Assembly (NCBI GenBank): GCA_946042285.1
Contig: CAMGDK010000011.1
Location: 1-21,665 of the forward strand
Origin: an uncultured Clostridia bacterium
Lineage (GTDB): Bacteria > Bacillota > Clostridia > Oscillospirales > Acutalibacteraceae
DNA: 21,665 bases
Reading direction: 5' to 3'
Below the pieces are notes generated by a model. That model was not told the origin of the DNA, made no database searches, and saw only the letters and a program-made list of their open reading frames with translations. Shown here piece by piece: positions 7,381 through 14,750 of this stretch; within the stretch, counting starts at the first letter, position 1; the number at the start of each line of letters is the position of its first letter. The position numbers and the translations under genes are program-made.

Positions 7381-8767
7381 ATTCCTTTTTCTCTCTTGCC
7401 TTTACAATGTAGTCGTGAACATCATCGGCAAGCTTGCCGTGGATTTTGAATTTTGCTGTAAACACAATCAATGACAGCGTAATAAGAACGGGAGGAATAC
7501 CGAATGCAATAATTCCTATTGCGGTTTTTGTGTGGGCATTTACAAAGCCTGTTGTAATCTGCTCATTGTATGACATAAGCTTGAGTCCGCCGAAAAGAAT
7601 AATCGTTTGAATGGTGTATGCAAGCTTTTGCAAAAATCCCTTCATAGAGAATGTTATTGATTCATTTCTCCTGTGATTCTTGTATTCTCCGTAGTCAACT
7701 ATGTCGGCAAGGAAAATAGTTTGTGCAACAAACATTGAACCGATACCGACAGAAGCTAAAATATAGCTTATATCGAGTGCAATGGTAATTTTCAGCACAG
7801 GTCCGAATATGAACATAAGTATATATCCGACAATAGCCAATATCAAAGAGAATTGATAAATTGCTCTTTTGCTCATTTTCTTTGAAAGCACGGGTATAAC
7901 GAGTAAGCCTAATACAGAGCCAACCGCACCTATTGTAGAGAACAGGCTTTGCGCCGTTGGTTGCTCAAGCACATCTGCAAAGTAATACACGGCAGTACCG
8001 CTTGTTAGGTACCAGCCTGCGTTTGAAAGCATAGCAAAAATTATAAACACAACAAGCTGATCATTTCCTGCTACAACCTTAAACATCTGCTTGAACGAAA
8101 ATTTCTCGCTTTTATTATAAACAACATTTCTTTCCTTTGTATTTAAAACGCATACAGACGAGAAAAACACAAGTGCAATCGCACAAATAAGCGCCCATTT
8201 TGAAAAGCCTGAAGCCGAGTACCCCTTGTCCGTTGTCATTCCCGAGGAAAGCATAGGCAGAATTATCGGAGTGAGAATTGTAATAAGTCCCTGTCCGAGT
8301 CCTGAAAATGTCCTTGCAACAGTGGCAACCATGCTTCTGTCCTTCGGGTCCGATGTGAACGACGGCACCATTGACCAATACGGAATGTCAGCCATCGTGT
8401 TTGTCATTCCCCAAAGAATATACATAATACCAATGTAAATGTAAAGCCTTGTACCACTCATGCCGAAGCTTGTGAATAAAAGCGTAAGAACAACCGCATT
8501 TGACAAGGCACCGATAACAATCCAAGGTCTGTATTTTCCCATCCTTGTTTTAGTATTGTCAACAATCGTTCCCATCATGGGATCGTTGATACCGTCCCAA
8601 ATTCTTGCAAGCGGTGTAAGTAAAAGTAAAAATCCTTCCTTAAGTCCCAATACGCTTGAAAGGTAATAGGATAAGTAGGAGTAGAACAAGCCATAGCTTA
8701 AATCAAGTCCTATCGCGCCGACTCCGTATCCTATTTTTTCACGCCAGGAGGTTTTGTAATCACCCAT
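7379..8767 (-). CDS. GPH family sugar:cation symporter (MelB-like, MFS)
   Basis: Membrane transporter of 462 aa with about 12 hydrophobic helices, of the glycoside-pentoside-hexuronide:cation symporter group. Evidence: the N-terminal KIGYGVGAIGLDLSYGLFYS segment, the diagnostic cytoplasmic-loop motif DPMMGTIVDNTKTRMGKYRPW, and the pattern WGMTNTMADIPYWSMVPSFT typical of MelB, XylP and LacS relatives. It probably imports a glycoside or sugar with Na+ or H+; the substrate cannot be read from sequence. The EIIA-like tail of LacS is absent. Start ATG 8765-8767 (minus) has AAGGAG seven bases upstream on the minus strand. Own promoter at 8798-8826. It is transcribed divergently from the dcw cluster and ends in the shared terminator at 7341-7372. 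Confidence 0.9.
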   Translation of the reverse strand: MGDYKTSWREKIGYGVGAIGLDLSYGLFYSYLSYYLSSVLGLKEGFLLLLTPLARIWDGINDPMMGTIVDNTKTRMGKYRPWIVIGALSNAVVLTLLFTSFGMSGTRLYIYIGIMYILWGMTNTMADIPYWSMVPSFTSDPKDRSMVATVARTFSGLGQGLITILTPIILPMLSSGMTTDKGYSASGFSKWALICAIALVFFSSVCVLNTKERNVVYNKSEKFSFKQMFKVVAGNDQLVVFIIFAMLSNAGWYLTSGTAVYYFADVLEQPTAQSLFSTIGAVGSVLGLLVIPVLSKKMSKRAIYQFSLILAIVGYILMFIFGPVLKITIALDISYILASVGIGSMFVAQTIFLADIVDYGEYKNHRRNESITFSMKGFLQKLAYTIQTIILFGGLKLMSYNEQITTGFVNAHTKTAIGIIAFGIPPVLITLSLIVFTAKFKIHGKLADDVHDYIVKAREKKE

Positions 8768-8784
8768 ATAAATTCTCCTTTTTT

Positions 8785-8809
8785 ATGTGCTGTAAACATT
8801 ATAGCACAT
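8785..8809 (-). promoter_or_regulatory. Inverted repeat around the transporter -10, possible operator
   Basis: ATGTGCT (8785-8791) and AGCACAT (8803-8809) form a perfect 7-bp inverted repeat with an 11-bp centre. The -10 hexamer lies between the arms and the expected start site falls on the far arm, so a bound repressor could block initiation. As RNA the stem would be weak. Part of the right arm is also the common extended -10 TGTGC context, so this may be coincidence. Confidence 0.4.
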
Positions 8810-8826
8810 TTTTTTATTTCGCACAA
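8798..8826 (-). promoter_or_regulatory. Promoter for the GPH transporter
   Basis: On the minus strand: TTGTGC (8826-8821), 17-base spacer, TATAAT (8803-8798), preceded by TGTGC (extended -10). The -35 is poor but the -10 is perfect. Expected start is near 8791, giving a leader of about 25 bases with the AAGGAG site. Confidence 0.7.
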
Positions 8827-8848
8827 TAAGCGCTTTGACTATTAAAAG

Positions 8849-8885
8849 ATTACAAAAATATTACACACATTACAAATAGTTACAG
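8849..8885. repeat. Helically phased ATTACA (TGTAAT) array, WalR/PhoP-type site
   Basis: Four hexamers in the same direction: ATTACA at 8849, 8860 and 8869, and GTTACA at 8879. Steps are 11, 9 and 10 bp, one helical turn each. Read on the minus strand, the pair 8865-8849 is TGTAAT-N5-TGTAAT, which fits the WalR (YycF) consensus TGTWAH-N5-TGTWAH known from Bacillus and Staphylococcus. It lies between the transporter and mraZ promoters (22 bp from one -35, 24 bp from the other). Binding is inferred, not shown. Confidence 0.5.
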
Positions 8886-8909
8886 TTTTTATAAATACAA
8901 ATGTTCGCA

Positions 8910-8938
8910 TTGACAATAGCGATTTTACTATATATAAT
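8910..8938 (+). promoter_or_regulatory. Consensus promoter of the dcw operon (mraZ)
   Basis: Perfect vegetative promoter: TTGACA (8910-8915), 17-base spacer, TATAAT (8933-8938). Expected start is near 8945, leaving a leader of about 84 bases before mraZ. It is the strongest promoter in the window by sequence and the only clear one I find for the downstream division and cell-wall genes. Confidence 0.88.
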
Positions 8939-8952
8939 TAGTGTTGTGGTGG

Positions 8953-9004
8953 AAAATTCACTTAAATCCCACTAAAATCATTAAAATCCCACAACAATTC
9001 CCAC
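8953..9004. repeat. Phased TCCCAC (GTGGGA) repeats in the mraZ leader, putative MraZ boxes
   Basis: Five units of form AAAT-C follow each other, with TC at 8958, 8967, 8978, 8987 and 8999 (steps 9, 11, 9 and 12 bp). Three carry the full TCCCAC (8967-8972, 8987-8992, 8999-9004); the first reads TTCAC and the third TCATT. The complement of TCCCAC is GTGGGA, containing the TGGGN core of the repeats bound by E. coli MraZ upstream of its own gene. All lie downstream of the predicted start site, so bound MraZ could act as a roadblock. The orientation (GTGGG on the minus strand) should be compared with known sites. Confidence 0.55.
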
Positions 9005-9028
9005 AAACTTATGAAAGGAGAGAAAGAT

Positions 9029-9496
9029 ATGCAGCTGTTTGTCGGTACCCTTGATGGCTATAAGCTTGATTCAAAGGGACGTCTTTCTATTCCTACAAAG
9101 TGGCGTGAGCGCTTGGGCAAGGAGTTTTATATGGTTGCCGTTACGGTTAGGGGATTCAAATGCCTTACTCTTTATCCTGTCGAGCATTTTGAGTCAACAT
9201 ACGAGTCCATGCAGCAGGGTACGGAAAATCAAAAATATGATACAACAACAAGCTTTCTTGATAACGCTGAGGAAGCAGTGCTTGATGCACAGGGCAGATT
9301 TACTGTTAATCAAAGGCTAAAGGAAGCATCAATGCTTACAAACGAGTCAACAGTTGTGTTCAAGGGTAAGGGCAGAGTTATAGAAATTTGGAATACAGAA
9401 GAGTACGAGAGAATTTATAACAGCTACGATCACTCACAGGGTATTTACGATTTGATGGACAAGGTTAAGGGCAACACACAGGTAGGTGCTGAATAA
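9029..9496 (+). CDS. mraZ: Transcriptional regulator MraZ
   Basis: DNA-binding autoregulator found at the head of dcw clusters; 155 aa. It has two tandem AbrB-like (SpoVT) halves, each with the family DxxGR motif: DSKGR (14-18) and DAQGR (86-90). MraZ forms a ring oligomer and represses its own operon in E. coli. Start ATG 9029 gives MQLFVGTLDG, the usual N-terminus, with AAAGGAG at 9014-9020 eight bases upstream. An in-frame ATG at 9011 overlaps that site and is rejected. Its stop overlaps the rsmH start by one base (TAATG). The repeat array in its leader is the obvious candidate target. Confidence 0.95.
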   Translation: MQLFVGTLDGYKLDSKGRLSIPTKWRERLGKEFYMVAVTVRGFKCLTLYPVEHFESTYESMQQGTENQKYDTTTSFLDNAEEAVLDAQGRFTVNQRLKEASMLTNESTVVFKGKGRVIEIWNTEEYERIYNSYDHSQGIYDLMDKVKGNTQVGAE

Positions 9497-10407
9497 TGGA
9501 GTTTGTTCATAAAAGCGTACTGTTTGACGAAGCGATCAAATCTCTTGACTTAAATGAAAATAAAATTATTGTTGACGGTACAGCCGGCGGCGGAGGTCAT
9601 TCGCGTGAGATTGCAAGGCAGGCAAAAAGGCTGATTGCAATTGATCAGGATCCCGATGCAATAGCGGTTTTGAATGAACGCCTCGGCGAATTTGACAATG
9701 TTGACATTGTTCATAACAATTATTCAAATTTAAAAAGCATTATTTCCTCATTGGGAATTGAGAAAATTGACGGTCTTCTTCTTGACCTCGGCGTCAGCTC
9801 GTTTCAGCTTGATACTGCCGATAGAGGCTTTTCTTATCACAAGGACGCCCCTCTTGACATGAGAATGAGCAAAAGCGGTTTAAGTGCAAGAGATGTCGTA
9901 AATACTTACGATGAAAAACAGCTTGCCGATATAATCTTCAAGTATTCGGAAGAAAAATTTTCAAGAAGAATAGCGGCTAATATTGTTAAAGCAAGACAGG
10001 ACAAGCCGATAGAAACTACATTTGAGCTTGTCGATATTATAAAATCAAGCATGCCGCAAAGGGCTATGAGGGATTCTCATCCTGCAAGAAAGACCTTTCA
10101 GGCAATTAGAATTGAGGTTAACGCAGAGCTTGATGTGTTAAAAAGCACTCTTGATGACGCGTTTGATTGCCTTAACAGCGGTGGCAGAATTTCAATAATT
10201 ACATTCCATTCTCTTGAGGATAGGATTGTAAAGGAAAGGTTTGCCGAGTGGTGCAGGGGTTGCACCTGCCCAAAGGAATTTCCCGTGTGCGTGTGCGGCA
10301 ACAAGCCTAAGGGTAAGGCTTATAAGTCAATAGCTCCGTCTGCACAGGAGCTTGAAGAAAATCCAAGAGCAAGATCATCAAGACTCAGGATTTTTGAAAA
10401 ATATTAA
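9496..10407 (+). CDS. rsmH: 16S rRNA (cytosine1402-N4)-methyltransferase RsmH
   Basis: SAM-dependent methyltransferase (formerly MraW) that modifies C1402 in the ribosomal P site; 303 aa, typical. The SAM-binding loop is DGTAGGGGHS (27-36). Other conserved blocks are LLDLGVSSFQLD, DAPLDMRMS, TFQAIRIEVNAEL and ITFHSLEDRIVK, and there is a Cys-rich C-terminal stretch (CRGCTCPKEFPVCVCG). Start ATG 9496 overlaps the mraZ stop (TAATG), with AGGTG at 9484-9488 as ribosome binding site, so translation is probably coupled. Its position between mraZ and ftsL is canonical. Confidence 0.97.
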   Translation: MEFVHKSVLFDEAIKSLDLNENKIIVDGTAGGGGHSREIARQAKRLIAIDQDPDAIAVLNERLGEFDNVDIVHNNYSNLKSIISSLGIEKIDGLLLDLGVSSFQLDTADRGFSYHKDAPLDMRMSKSGLSARDVVNTYDEKQLADIIFKYSEEKFSRRIAANIVKARQDKPIETTFELVDIIKSSMPQRAMRDSHPARKTFQAIRIEVNAELDVLKSTLDDAFDCLNSGGRISIITFHSLEDRIVKERFAEWCRGCTCPKEFPVCVCGNKPKGKAYKSIAPSAQELEENPRARSSRLRIFEKY

Positions 10408-10429
10408 AATTTGAGAAAGGAAAAGCGTG

Positions 10430-10966
10430 ATGACAAATACCGGAGATTTTAGAAGATACTCATATTCAACCGACGCATCTTACGCACTTAAAGCGTTTGA
10501 TTTACAAAGATCATCCGCTGCTCCTGCGTATCAGCCCGGTACGAAAAAAGACCTTAGAGTAAGGGAAAATACAGGCAGAAAAAGTAAGTCTCAGCTAAAG
10601 CATGAGCAAAGCTTGGGATTTGCAAGCGCGCTTAAAATCGGTATTGTTGCATTGCTCAGCCTGTCTATGCTTTTCGGTGTTCTTTATACCTACGCAAAGA
10701 AAAATGAGCTTATTCACGATATATCAAGGCTTGAAACACAGCTTGCAATCTCACAAAGTGAAAACACAAGACTTAACAGTGAGCTTGATGCTCTTGTGTC
10801 TATGAGCATGATCGATCAATATGCGGTTGAAGAGCTTGGAATGACCAAGATGAAATCAAATCAAATAAGATATATTGATGTTTCTCAGTACAAGGAGAAG
10901 CGTCAGGCGGCTGCACAGCGTGTTCTTCAAGAGGAGCAGGCTGCTTCAAGAGCTGTCAAGAAGTAA
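10430..10966 (+). CDS. ftsL: Cell division protein FtsL-like
   Basis: Small bitopic membrane protein, 178 aa: a polar N-terminal cytoplasmic tail (1-65), one membrane helix (about 66-88), then a coiled coil with a leucine pattern (about 90-125, KNELIHDISRLETQLAISQS) and a short end including YAVEELGMTK. This FtsL/DivIC layout and the position between rsmH and the PBP gene support FtsL, which with FtsB/DivIC and FtsQ/DivIB activates septal synthesis. Sequence identity in this family is low, so the call rests on topology and context. ATG 10430 is chosen, with AAAGGA at 10416-10421; a GTG one codon earlier is possible. The cytoplasmic tail is longer than usual. Confidence 0.85.
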   Translation: MTNTGDFRRYSYSTDASYALKAFDLQRSSAAPAYQPGTKKDLRVRENTGRKSKSQLKHEQSLGFASALKIGIVALLSLSMLFGVLYTYAKKNELIHDISRLETQLAISQSENTRLNSELDALVSMSMIDQYAVEELGMTKMKSNQIRYIDVSQYKEKRQAAAQRVLQEEQAASRAVKK

Positions 10967-10985
10967 TATAATAGGCGAATTTTAC

Positions 10986-11025
10986 ATATTATTGAGAGTT
11001 GAGTCATCTTAACTCTCAATAATAT
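10986..11025. promoter_or_regulatory. Perfect 15-bp hairpin between ftsL and the PBP gene
   Basis: ATATTATTGAGAGTT (10986-11000) and its exact reverse complement (11011-11025) enclose the loop GAGTCATCTT. It is followed by AT-rich sequence without a clean T-run, so it is not a typical terminator. It could slow polymerase, shape mRNA decay or be a protein site. The 126-bp gap is the longest inside the dcw operon. Confidence 0.7.
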
Positions 11026-11044
11026 ATTTATATTATATAAATAA

Positions 11045-11066
11045 GTGACAGTCGCGTGACTGTAAC
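11045..11066. promoter_or_regulatory. Second hairpin in the PBP leader
   Basis: ACAGTC (11048-11053) and GACTGT (11058-11063) form a 6-bp stem with GCGT loop, extended by two pairs beyond one mismatch. Bases TGACT (11057-11061) could also pair with AGTCA in the loop of the upstream hairpin (11002-11006), which would permit an alternative fold. It ends 11 bases before the ribosome binding site of the PBP gene. Confidence 0.5.
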
Positions 11067-11077
11067 AAACAAAATTT

Positions 11078-11095
11078 AGGTGGTGGTTATCCTTG
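11078..11095 (+). promoter_or_regulatory. Ribosome binding site and TTG start of the PBP gene
   Basis: AGGTGGTGG (11078-11086) lies six bases before TTG 11093. The next in-frame start, ATG 11105, is 18 bases from it, too far. The site matches the AGGTG part of the extended Shine-Dalgarno rather than AGGAGG, and together with TTG suggests modest translation. Confidence 0.6.
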
Positions 11096-13300
11096 AACAA
11101 AAAAATGCTCAAAAGAGTTCTTATTCTGTCGATAGTTCTTGTTTTTCTTTTTACGACAGGCGCAGCAAGAGTTTTCTACCTTACACTTGTAAGAGGAGAG
11201 GAGCTTGCGCTCAAGGCTGAAAGCCAGCAGCTCAAGGATACTGAAATATCAGCGATGCGCGGAACGATATATGATTCTCAGGGAAATGTCCTTGCAAAAT
11301 CAGCAACCGTTTGGAATATATTTATCGATCCGCTTGAGATTGATAACGAGGAGGACAGACAGCTTATTGTCGATGAGTTTTCAAAGCTCTTCAAATACGA
11401 CGACGAGGAAAAGGCTGCTCTTTACGAAAAAACAAAGGCTCAAAACCACTATCAAATTGTTGAAAAAAAGGTTGAGAATAATGTCAAGGAAAAAATCTCA
11501 AAATTTGTTTCTAAGCACAGACTTGCGGATTGCGTAGGCAGCGAGCAAACCACAAAGAGATATTATCCTTACGGCTCGCTTGCGTCATCAGTCCTCGGCT
11601 TTACAGGCTCAGACGATCAGGGCTTATCGGGAATTGAATCGTATTATGACGAGGAACTAACAGGTACAAACGGCAGAATAATCACTGCAAAGGATGCCGT
11701 TTCAAACAAGATTGCAAACGACTATGAAACATCGGTTGAAGCAACAGACGGTAATTCGGTAGTTCTAACAATAAATCAAACAATTCAGTATTATCTTGAA
11801 AAGGGACTCAACGAAACACTTAATGAGTATCAGGCAAAGGGCGCCTACGGTATTGTTATGAACTGCAACACAGGTGCAGTGCTTGCAATGGCATCGCTTC
11901 CCGATTTTGATTGCAATAACCCGTATAAGCTTACATACAGTAAGGATAAAAAGGCTATAAAAAAGCTTAAGGACAAGGACGAAAAGGCAGTAGCGGAAAG
12001 TGCGGCTGTTCAAAGACAGTGGAGAAATTTCACTGTGTCCGACACTTATGTTCCGGGCTCTGTATTCAAAACCTTTATGGCTTCGGCGGCACTTGAAGAG
12101 AATATTGCCAATCTTGACACATCATACACATGTACAGGCTCAATTCAGGTTGATCAGTACACAATGAAATGTCATTATCATCCCGGTCACGGCACTGAAA
12201 ACTTTACACAGGGACTCGAGAATTCATGTAACCCGTTTTTCATTACGATAGGTCAAAAGCTCGGAGTACATAACTACTTTAAGTATTTCGATGCATTCGG
12301 ATTTACTCAAAAAACAAACATCGACCTTCCGGGTGAGGCTTCGCCGCAGTATTACAAGGAAAACCAATACGGAATAGTTGAGCTTTCATCTGCATCATTC
12401 GGTCAGACAAACTCACTTACACCTATTCAGGTTTGCTCGGGTATATGTGCAATAGCAAACGGCGGTACACTTATGAAGCCGTATCTTGTATCAAGCATAG
12501 TTGATACAGACGGCAAAACGGTTAAGAAAACAGAGCCTACGGCAGTTCGTCAGGTTATCAGTGCAGAAACATCACAAACCGTCAGAGAAATGATGCGCTC
12601 TGTTGTTGACAACGGTACGGGTAAAAACGGTTACGTTGCAGGATACAGAGTAGGCGGCAAAACAGGTACATCAACAAAACTCGGCGAATCGGCAGAGGGC
12701 GAGGGCGATAAGTACATCGTGTCCTTTGCTGCAATAGCACCGAGCGACAATCCGGAAATAGCAATGCTTATTATCGTTGATGAGCCAAATCAGGATTTGG
12801 GCGGCGGTGCATTGTGTGCACCGATTGCGGCACAGGTTACCGAGGAGGCTATGTCGGTACTCGGTATCGAGCCGAAGTATGACGAAAATGAAATTAAGAA
12901 TATTTCAAAGCCGACACCGAATATCATCAACAGCAGCATTGAGGATGCACAAAAGATACTTAAGGAAAACAGTCTTAACTATTTTGTAATCGGTAACGGC
13001 GACACGGTTGTAAGACAGTCACCGTCAGGTGATTCAACCGTTCCTAAGAACGCAACAGTGTTTATTTACGCTGAAGAAACAGAAAAGCAAACAACAAAGG
13101 TTCCCGATTTCACAGGCTTAACAGTAACAGAGGCAAAGGATCTTGCAAACATGAACAATCTTAACCTTGAAATTTCGGGTAACAATATGAACAGCGGCAC
13201 GGTTGTTGCTTACCGTCAAAGCGAGGAAAAGGGCTCAAAGGTTGAAAAGGGCTCGGTTATTACGGTATCGTTCAAAAACACACAATCAGTATTGGATTAA
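11093..13300 (+). CDS. Penicillin-binding protein, class B transpeptidase with two PASTA domains (FtsI/SpoVD type)
   Basis: Septal peptidoglycan transpeptidase, 735 aa. One N-terminal membrane anchor (about 9-30) precedes a PBP-dimer domain (MRGTIYDSQGNVLAKS, 55-70) and a transpeptidase domain with SVFK (323-326, acyl-serine S323), SCN (378-380) and KTGT (523-526). Two C-terminal PASTA repeats follow, about 605-662 and 669-728. This layout is shared by SpoVD and Bacillus PBP2B. B. subtilis has both genes at this point in its cluster; only one is present here, so it is probably the division transpeptidase, but a sporulation role cannot be excluded. Start TTG 11093 is chosen for its spacing from AGGTGGTGG. 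It is separated from ftsL by 126 bp with two hairpins and from murE by 10 bp. Confidence 0.93.
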   Translation: MNKKMLKRVLILSIVLVFLFTTGAARVFYLTLVRGEELALKAESQQLKDTEISAMRGTIYDSQGNVLAKSATVWNIFIDPLEIDNEEDRQLIVDEFSKLFKYDDEEKAALYEKTKAQNHYQIVEKKVENNVKEKISKFVSKHRLADCVGSEQTTKRYYPYGSLASSVLGFTGSDDQGLSGIESYYDEELTGTNGRIITAKDAVSNKIANDYETSVEATDGNSVVLTINQTIQYYLEKGLNETLNEYQAKGAYGIVMNCNTGAVLAMASLPDFDCNNPYKLTYSKDKKAIKKLKDKDEKAVAESAAVQRQWRNFTVSDTYVPGSVFKTFMASAALEENIANLDTSYTCTGSIQVDQYTMKCHYHPGHGTENFTQGLENSCNPFFITIGQKLGVHNYFKYFDAFGFTQKTNIDLPGEASPQYYKENQYGIVELSSASFGQTNSLTPIQVCSGICAIANGGTLMKPYLVSSIVDTDGKTVKKTEPTAVRQVISAETSQTVREMMRSVVDNGTGKNGYVAGYRVGGKTGTSTKLGESAEGEGDKYIVSFAAIAPSDNPEIAMLIIVDEPNQDLGGGALCAPIAAQVTEEAMSVLGIEPKYDENEIKNISKPTPNIINSSIEDAQKILKENSLNYFVIGNGDTVVRQSPSGDSTVPKNATVFIYAEETEKQTTKVPDFTGLTVTEAKDLANMNNLNLEISGNNMNSGTVVAYRQSEEKGSKVEKGSVITVSFKNTQSVLD

Positions 13301-13310
13301 GGTGATAAAA

Positions 13311-14747
13311 ATGAAGCTTTCAAAAATATTAAACGGCATAGAGGTTCTTAATGCTTACGAGGATATTGAGGTGCTCGATGTAGCACAGGATTCAAGACTT
13401 GTTAAGGAGGGCACGCTTTTTGTATGCGTAAAGGGTGCTGCGTTTGACGGTCACTCTGTAGCGGCACAAATGCTCGAAAACGGTGCAGCGGCAGTTGTAG
13501 TTGAGCGTGATTTAGGTCTTGATCGTCAAATTATTGTTAAGGATTCAAGAGCAGTTTTCTCTCCGATTTGTGCAAACTTCTTCGGTAATCCTGCCGACAG
13601 CTTGAAGCTTATCGGACTTACAGGTACAAACGGAAAAACGACTACAACATTTCTCATTAAGCAGATACTTGAAAACGTAGGCAAAAAGGTTGGTCTTATC
13701 GGCACGGTTCAAAACATGGTAGGCGATGAGATATATCCTGCAAAATATACAACACCCGATCCTTATGAGCTTCAAAAGCTGTTTTCGCTTATGGTTGAGG
13801 CAGGCTGTGAGTATTGTGTAATGGAGGTTTCCTCACAGGCACTCGCGCAGGGTAGAGTTAACGGACTCCACTTTGCACTTGCCGCATTCACAAATCTTAC
13901 ACAGGATCACCTTGATTATCACAAAACATGGGAAAACTACTTCGCTTCAAAAAGGATACTTTTTGAGAATTGCGATATAGCAGTAACAAATGCCGACGAT
14001 GAAAACGGTCTTAAGATAGTAGAAGGACTCGACATTAAAAAGGTTGTCAGCTATGCTGTCAATATTAACGAAGCAGATTATACAGCGAAAAATGTAAGAT
14101 TTAAGCCTAACGGTGTTGAGTATGAAATAGTAGGCGATATGATCGGCAGATGCTCTTGTCCTATTCCCGGCAGATTTTCGGTATATAACTCACTTTGTGC
14201 AAGCGTTTGTGCATTCGCTCTCGGTGTTGGATTTACCGATGTTTTGAGTGCAGTGAGCAAGTCACAGGGAGTCAAGGGCAGAATTGAGGTAGTTCCTACA
14301 AATCGTGACTTTACAATTATTATTGACTATGCTCATTCACCGGACGGACTTGAGAATATCATATCCTCGCTTCGCGAAATTGCAAAAGGCAGAGTAGTTA
14401 CACTCTTTGGCTGCGGCGGCGACAGAGATAAAACAAAGCGTCCCAAGATGGGCAAAATTGCCGCAGAGCTTTCGGATTACTGCATTGTTACCTCTGATAA
14501 CCCTCGCTCCGAAAATCCGACAGAGATTATTAACGATATTCTTGCAGGCATGCAGGGAATCAAAACACCATACAAGGTTGTTGAGCAGCGCAGAGATGCT
14601 ATTGAATATGCAATAAAGCATGCAAAGGAAAACGATATAATCCTGCTTGCCGGTAAGGGACACGAAACATATCAAATCCTTCCGACAGGTACAATCCATT
14701 TTGACGAAAGAGAAGTTGTGGCGGATATACTTGCCGAATTGAAATAA
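13311..14747 (+). CDS. murE: UDP-MurNAc-L-Ala-D-Glu:meso-DAP ligase (MurE)
   Basis: Cytoplasmic Mur ligase that adds the third stem-peptide residue; 478 aa. The ATP loop is TGTNGKTT (104-111). Other family blocks are TTPDPYELQ, the NLTQDHLDYH motif (195-204), a lysine expected to be carbamylated (K214 in YFASKRILF), DYAHSPDGL (339-347), FGCGGDRDKTKRP and GKGHE (448-452). DNPRSEN (396-402) is the motif of ligases specific for meso-diaminopimelate, in contrast to lysine-adding enzymes. ATG 13311 gives the normal N-terminus, with AAGGTGAT at 13299-13306. Longer in-frame starts reach into the PBP gene and add a basic, non-family stretch. It is followed after three bases by murF. Confidence 0.96.
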   Translation: MKLSKILNGIEVLNAYEDIEVLDVAQDSRLVKEGTLFVCVKGAAFDGHSVAAQMLENGAAAVVVERDLGLDRQIIVKDSRAVFSPICANFFGNPADSLKLIGLTGTNGKTTTTFLIKQILENVGKKVGLIGTVQNMVGDEIYPAKYTTPDPYELQKLFSLMVEAGCEYCVMEVSSQALAQGRVNGLHFALAAFTNLTQDHLDYHKTWENYFASKRILFENCDIAVTNADDENGLKIVEGLDIKKVVSYAVNINEADYTAKNVRFKPNGVEYEIVGDMIGRCSCPIPGRFSVYNSLCASVCAFALGVGFTDVLSAVSKSQGVKGRIEVVPTNRDFTIIIDYAHSPDGLENIISSLREIAKGRVVTLFGCGGDRDKTKRPKMGKIAAELSDYCIVTSDNPRSENPTEIINDILAGMQGIKTPYKVVEQRRDAIEYAIKHAKENDIILLAGKGHETYQILPTGTIHFDEREVVADILAELK

Positions 14748-14750
14748 GCT

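Noticed and set aside
10986..11040. Intrinsic terminator or clear promoter in the ftsL-PBP gap
   Set aside because: The 15-bp stem is not followed by a T-run. TTGAGA and several TATA-like hexamers exist, but none pair at 16-18 bp spacing. It is recorded only as a hairpin.
13203..13310. N-terminal extension of MurE into the PBP gene
   Set aside because: The 36 extra residues are a basic, out-of-frame reading of the PASTA region. ATG 13311 has its own ribosome binding site and the family N-terminus.
14337..14699. 120-codon minus-strand frame within murE
   Set aside because: It is the complement of conserved MurE motifs and has no support of its own.
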